This document shows, in pieces, positions 60,407 through 64,000 of a stretch of 64,000 nucleotides of DNA. How positions within the stretch are numbered: position 1 is the stretch's first letter; every line of letters begins with the position of its first letter. The notes under the pieces were generated by a model. It did no database searches, was not told where the DNA came from, and worked only from the letters and a program-made list of their open reading frames with translations. Made by a program: the position numbers and the translations under genes. Source of the DNA: Amycolatopsis sp. FDAARGOS 1241 (GTDB lineage: Bacteria > Actinomycetota > Actinomycetes > Mycobacteriales > Pseudonocardiaceae); contig NZ_CP069526.1 in the NCBI RefSeq assembly GCF_016889705.1, positions 5,704,001-5,768,000 of the forward strand, written 5' to 3'.

Positions 60407-60862
60407 GGTGTGCGGCGTGCCGTTCTCCGCGAGCTGGTCGATCGCGCCCACCAGCTCCGCCAGCGCCGGCACGGCCGACGCGATCAGGTGCCGCCACGCC
60501 GGGTGCAGGCGGTCGATCGCCGCCGCGAGGATCTCGGCGTTGTGGTGCTGCCAGCGGTCCACGGCGGCGCGGCCGCTTTCGGTGAGCTCGAGTTCGACGG
60601 TGCGGCGGTCCGCGCTGCCGCTGGTGCGGGTGACGAGTTCACGCGCGCGCAGGCCGCTGACCATTGTCGTCACGGAGTTGGGCGCGAGCTTCAGCAGCTG
60701 GGCGACGCGGCTGGGCCGCGCGCCGGGGTTCTCGGCCAGGCACGAGAGCAGTTCGAGCTGCGCGACCGAAAGCGTGTTGTCCGGGTCCGCCGTGCGGGCG
60801 GCGCGGCGCATGGCGCGCCGCAGCCGGGCGACGACGTCCGCGAGGTTCGGTTCGGGGGTCAT
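60398..60862 (-). CDS. MarR-family transcriptional regulator
   Basis: The 154-residue protein has LSVAQLELLSCLAENPGARPSRVAQLL, recognition helix APNSVTTMVSGLRARELVTRT and wing SADRRTVELELTESG. The ATG overlaps the stop of the MFS exporter gene (ATGA), forming an exporter-repressor operon. It likely binds the inverted repeat at 62255-62269 and is released by a drug or phenolic ligand. Confidence 0.92.
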   Translation of the reverse strand: MTPEPNLADVVARLRRAMRRAARTADPDNTLSVAQLELLSCLAENPGARPSRVAQLLKLAPNSVTTMVSGLRARELVTRTSGSADRRTVELELTESGRAAVDRWQHHNAEILAAAIDRLHPAWRHLIASAVPALAELVGAIDQLAENGTPHTAG

Positions 60863-62229
60863 GCGGTGCGGGGTGTGCGCGGCGAAGCCAGTCCCGTGCC
60901 GGCGGCGAGCACGGCCGCCCCGGCGAGGACGCCGATCGCGAGTGTCCGACCGCCGGTGCCGCCGGCGTGGAGGCAGAGCGTCACGAGCGCCACACCGAGC
61001 GCCGTGCCGAGACCGCGGGCCATGTTCACCAAACCTCCTCCGGTGGCCGACATCCGGGTCGGGATGGCGCCCATGACGGCCGAGTTGTTCGCCGGGATGA
61101 ACACTCCCAGACCGAGGCCGACCGCGAACAGCGACACGCCAACTTCCCACGTACCGGACACCAGCGCCAGGACCGCGCAGCCGGCCGCCGCGAGAATGGC
61201 GCCGGCGCCGGTGCGGGCGCGCGAGCCCAGGCTCGCCGGCAGCACGCGGTCGGCGGCGATCGCCGCCACGGCGAAGCCCGCGGGCAGACAGGTGAGCACC
61301 GCGCCGGTCGCGCCGTGCGCCCCCAGGACCTGCGGTAACAGCGCGAGCGGGCCGAAGAGCACGAGGTACCCGCACAACGCCCCGGCCAGGCCGAGCGACA
61401 CGACCGGCGGCCGCAGCACCGACAGGTGCAGGATCGGGCTCGCCGCCCGGTGCTCCCGCGCCACGAACGCCGCCGCGGCCGCGACCCCCGCCACGAACAG
61501 CACCGGGGTCGCCCACCCGGGCAGCCTGAGGCCCGACAGCCCCGACACCGCGAGCAGCACGGCCGTCGACGCGGTCGCCAGCAGCGCCACGCCGGCGCCG
61601 TCGAAGCGGCCCAGCGGCGTGCGCTCTCGGGTGCGCGGCAGCAGGTACCGCCCGGCGATCAGCCCCGCGAGCCCCACCGGCGCGTTGACGAGGAACACCC
61701 ACCGCCAGCCGACGGTGTCGACGAGCAACCCGCCGGCCGCAGGCCCGAGCGCGAGGCCGAGTGCCTGCGCGGCGGCCTGCACCCCCAGCGCCGCGCGCAT
61801 CTTCTCGCGGCGGACGCTGCCCACGACCAGCGCGACGCTGTTGGCCTGCAGCATCGCCGCCCCCAGGGCCTGCACCACGCGGAACACGACCAGCCAGGTC
61901 AGCGTCGGCGCGAGCCCGCACGCGACCGACGCCGCGGTGAACACACCGAAGCCGTGGACGTAGGTGAGCTTGCGCCCGTAGGCGTCCGCGAGCCGGCCGA
62001 CCGCGGCGAGGGTCCCCACCAGCGTCAGCAGGTACGCGAGCGACACCCACTGCACGGCCGCCAGCGGCTCCCCGAACTCGCGCTGCAGCGCCGGGAACGT
62101 GAGCGTGACGATGCTCGCGTCCAGCTGGCCCATGAACGCGCCGAAGCACACCGCGCCCACCGCGAACCAGCCCGCGAGGTGGTGCTCGCGCACCGCCCGC
62201 GGCCGCGGCCGCTCCACCAGCACCGCCAC
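60859..62229 (-). CDS. MFS exporter, DHA2 family
   Basis: The protein of about 456 residues has 14 predicted TM helices: FGAFMGQLDASIVTLTFPAL in helix 1 (drug:H+ antiporter motif), VGRLADAYGRKLTYVHG (motif A) and LGLALGPAAGGLLVDTVGWRWVFLVNAPVG (motif C), as in EmrB/QacA exporters. Likely drug or metabolite efflux. GTG 62229 follows GAGGGAAGGGGAAGG; GTG 62223 is an alternative and the frame extends to ATG 62262. Confidence 0.9.
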   Translation of the reverse strand: MAVLVERPRPRAVREHHLAGWFAVGAVCFGAFMGQLDASIVTLTFPALQREFGEPLAAVQWVSLAYLLTLVGTLAAVGRLADAYGRKLTYVHGFGVFTAASVACGLAPTLTWLVVFRVVQALGAAMLQANSVALVVGSVRREKMRAALGVQAAAQALGLALGPAAGGLLVDTVGWRWVFLVNAPVGLAGLIAGRYLLPRTRERTPLGRFDGAGVALLATASTAVLLAVSGLSGLRLPGWATPVLFVAGVAAAAAFVAREHRAASPILHLSVLRPPVVSLGLAGALCGYLVLFGPLALLPQVLGAHGATGAVLTCLPAGFAVAAIAADRVLPASLGSRARTGAGAILAAAGCAVLALVSGTWEVGVSLFAVGLGLGVFIPANNSAVMGAIPTRMSATGGGLVNMARGLGTALGVALVTLCLHAGGTGGRTLAIGVLAGAAVLAAGTGLASPRTPRTA

Positions 62230-62254
62230 GCCTTCCCCTTCCCTCGAACATTTC

Positions 62255-62274
62255 GTTCTCACACAGAACTATAC
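62255..62274 (-). promoter_or_regulatory. MarR operator over the -10 box of the exporter operon
   Basis: GTTCTCACACAGAAC (62255-62269) is an inverted repeat with five-base arms. On the minus strand a -10 box TATAGT (62273-62268) overlaps its edge, so binding there would block the promoter of the MFS-marR operon. No good -35 was seen. Confidence 0.6.
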
Positions 62275-62430
62275 GAGGCGACTTTCGGCAGTGCAGCGCG
62301 ATCGGTACCACAGAGTTAACTCGGTATCCGAAGCACTATGTCCGACTGTCGCACATTGAGACCCGCACGGGGGCCGAGGTGCGCTCTGATGACGGGAACC
62401 CTCGTCGCCGGCAGGACAGGAGCGTCCCGG

Positions 62431-63024
62431 ATGTCCCACCCCTCGGCACCGGTCACCAGCGCACGCCAGCTCAAGACCCCGCTGGCGCTTTCGCTGGCCG
62501 ACCTCGCGGCGATCTTCGACGACCTGCAGTTCACGCTGCGCTGCTGCGAGCGCCTGCTCGTGGAGCTGGACCGCGGGGCGCAGAGCGACCCCGCGGTGGT
62601 CGAATCGCTGTGGGTCTCGGCCCTGAACTCCTACGCCCGCTGCTTCCGCCCCGGCGAGCGCGGCATGGGGCTGACCGAGGCCGACCTCAAGGCCACCGGC
62701 GTCGAAGGCGACGTCGTGGAGTGGCACGGTCTGCTGCGCAAGATCCGCAAGTTCGCCGTCACCGGCGAGACCAACCCGCGCGAGACCTACTCGATCGGGG
62801 TCACGCAGGACGCGGACGGCCGGCCCGAGGGCATCGTCATCACCTCGGTCGTCAACCCGGTCGTGGACGACGTGACCGTCCGCCAGACCGGGCGGCTCGC
62901 GTTCGAGCTGAGCAAGCTGCTCGACGAGCGCATCAAGGAGCACCAGAAGAAGGTGTTCGCCGCCGTCGAGGACCTGCCGCGGGCGAAGCTCGACGAACTG
63001 CCGGCCATCGAGATCACTTCCTGA
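62431..63024 (+). CDS. hypothetical cytoplasmic protein
   Basis: The 197-residue protein is mostly helical (LALSLADLAAIFDDLQFTLR; VESLWVSALNSYARCFRPGERGMG; ELSKLLDERIKEHQKKVFAAVED), without a signal peptide or membrane segment. ATG 62431 was chosen for its AGGAG site; ATG 62389 is also in frame. I do not recognise a named family. It is monocistronic between the MFS-marR operon and a convergent phospholipase gene. Confidence 0.7.
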   Translation: MSHPSAPVTSARQLKTPLALSLADLAAIFDDLQFTLRCCERLLVELDRGAQSDPAVVESLWVSALNSYARCFRPGERGMGLTEADLKATGVEGDVVEWHGLLRKIRKFAVTGETNPRETYSIGVTQDADGRPEGIVITSVVNPVVDDVTVRQTGRLAFELSKLLDERIKEHQKKVFAAVEDLPRAKLDELPAIEITS

Positions 63025-63144
63025 CCCCGCCGCTCGGGACCGCCGGAACCCGGCGGGATGTCCTTCGGGCACTCCGCGGGGAGAAACGGGCACTCCCGCC
63101 CGGGTGCGCGTGCACTCGCCGGGGCGGGAGCGATGACCTGGTGT

Positions 63145-63184
63145 GGACGCGGGTGCGGGAGCCTTCCCTCGCGCACCCGCGTCC
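63145..63184. terminator. bidirectional terminator hairpin
   Basis: GGACGCGGGTGCG (63145-63157) pairs perfectly with CGCACCCGCGTCC (63172-63184) around a 14-base loop, between convergent stops at 63024 and 63221. Confidence 0.75.
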
Positions 63185-63220
63185 TTGCCAACCAGCTGCC
63201 AACCGACCGGCGGCCGGCAC

Positions 63221-64000
63221 TCAGCCGGTGATGCTGTCCGAACCGTTCTCCAGGTGCCCGACGTAGCGGCGCGACCAGGAGCTGTCGCCCACCAGCGTCA
63301 CGCTCAGGTCGTACCAGCCGTGGGACGACGCGCACGGGTCCACCGAGTGCAGCGTGCGGCCGTGCGCCGGCACGCGGTAGGTGCGCGGGCGGTCGTTGGA
63401 GTAGTGGTTCGGTGCGACGGTGAACGTCACCGCGCGCGAGCCGTCGTTGACCAGCTCGAGCAGCAGCCGCGGCGTCGAGCCGAGCCCGCCGTCGTGGTAG
63501 GTCGCGGTGACCTGCGCGGTGCGGCCGGCCGCGTCGACGTCGCCGGTGAAGTGACGCAGGAAGCGGTTCGGGCCGACCACCGTGAGGTCGTAGGTCCCAC
63601 CGCCGATCTCCACCGAGCCGGGCACGGTCTCGTCCCGGACCGTGTTCGACGGCGCCACCGTGTACTGGCCCGGGAACTTCGCCGGGTAGTCCGCGAGCGA
63701 CGGGGTCGCCGCCGTGTTGTCGTACACCGAGAAGTGGCTGGCCTTGCTCACGTGCTTGCCGTTGTTGCTGAACGACAGCTTCGCCGTCACCGCGCCGCCG
63801 GCGCCGAAGGCGAACCCGTCGAGGTTCGCGTTGGGCTGGTACGGCAGGGCCCGCGCCTTCTTGGTCCCGGGCTCCTGCACCGGCAGCTTGTTCGTGGTCA
63901 CCGGCGGCTGGTACGCGCCACCGGCCGGGTCACCGATCACGGCGGTCTTCGGCAGCGCCGGCAGGCCGTAGACCGGCGCCTTGAAGTCGAACGCGCCGGT
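63221..64000 (-). CDS. phospholipase C (phosphoesterase family), C-terminal part
   Basis: Only the last 260 codons are in the window; the gene continues past the right edge. The visible part holds two beta-sandwich repeats of the C-terminal domain found in actinobacterial phosphocholine-specific phospholipases C (AVTAKLSFSNNGKHVSKASHFSVYDN; GTYDLTVVGPNRFLRHFTGDVD; then TPRLLLELVNDGSRAVTFTV and HGWYDLSVTLVGDSSWSRRYVGHLENGSDS). The catalytic domain would lie upstream, outside the window. Such enzymes are usually Tat-secreted. Confidence 0.82.
   Translation of the reverse strand, partial: TGAFDFKAPVYGLPALPKTAVIGDPAGGAYQPPVTTNKLPVQEPGTKKARALPYQPNANLDGFAFGAGGAVTAKLSFSNNGKHVSKASHFSVYDNTAATPSLADYPAKFPGQYTVAPSNTVRDETVPGSVEIGGGTYDLTVVGPNRFLRHFTGDVDAAGRTAQVTATYHDGGLGSTPRLLLELVNDGSRAVTFTVAPNHYSNDRPRTYRVPAHGRTLHSVDPCASSHGWYDLSVTLVGDSSWSRRYVGHLENGSDSITG

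Overview
The window is about 64 kb of very GC-rich DNA. Its traits are those of a soil actinomycete, probably of the Pseudonocardiaceae (an Amycolatopsis-like genome): strong G/C third-position bias, many GTG starts, translationally coupled ATGA/GTGA gene overlaps, an Lsr2 nucleoid protein, an F420-type LLM oxidoreductase, ECF, LacI, IclR and tandem-TetR regulators, and an actinobacterial-type propane/phenol monooxygenase cluster. The genus is inference. No rRNA, tRNA, CRISPR array, transposase or integrase was seen.

Layout. 1-8.3 kb: end of a DHA2 exporter, a two-TM ion channel, a DUF2252 protein, a diacylglycerol-kinase-like enzyme and a run of small membrane or stress-type proteins. 8.3-16.9 kb: SDR, ECF sigma factor, DGPF/YCII protein, a LexA-like repressor followed by a perfect 16-bp tandem repeat array, a Tat-exported GH95 glycosidase divergent from a LacI regulator with a palindromic operator candidate between them, Lsr2, a DinB-like protein and a cupin.

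17.2-26.0 kb is the most interesting block. It is one nine-gene operon encoding class 1B dihydroorotate dehydrogenase (PyrD and PyrK type), an MFS carrier, an IclR regulator, two small phosphoribosyltransferase-like proteins that lack the PRPP loop, an M20 carbamoylase, a dihydroorotase and an aspartase. Read together, these steps run orotate -> dihydroorotate -> N-carbamoyl-aspartate -> aspartate -> fumarate. That looks like a pathway for eating orotate as a carbon and nitrogen source, not for making pyrimidines.

26-38 kb: a frameshifted small gene, an RpiR regulator convergent with proC and a proline-racemase-family gene, a MarR-linked membrane protein, a cyanamide-hydratase-like HD protein, a cyclase-family hydrolase, two abutting gene remnants, and secreted or membrane proteins. 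37.7-43.8 kb: a tandem TetR regulator convergent with an acyl-CoA catabolic operon (MFS carrier, acyl-CoA dehydrogenase, CoA ligase, enoyl-CoA hydratase).

44-47.8 kb: STAS protein, chagasin-like inhibitor, PAS histidine kinase, quinone oxidoreductase and DoxX protein. 47.8-59.2 kb: a complete soluble di-iron monooxygenase operon of the prm/mim type (hydroxylase alpha, reductase, hydroxylase beta, coupling protein, amidohydrolase, DUF59 protein, alcohol dehydrogenase, dedicated GroEL). It is preceded by a small unknown gene and read divergently from an AcoR/MimR-like activator. Two matching 15-bp inverted repeats mark the likely activator sites. 59.2-64 kb: a nucleotide-pyrophosphatase-like phosphatase, a MarR/MFS pair with an operator over its -10 box, an unknown protein, and the C-terminal part of a phospholipase C.
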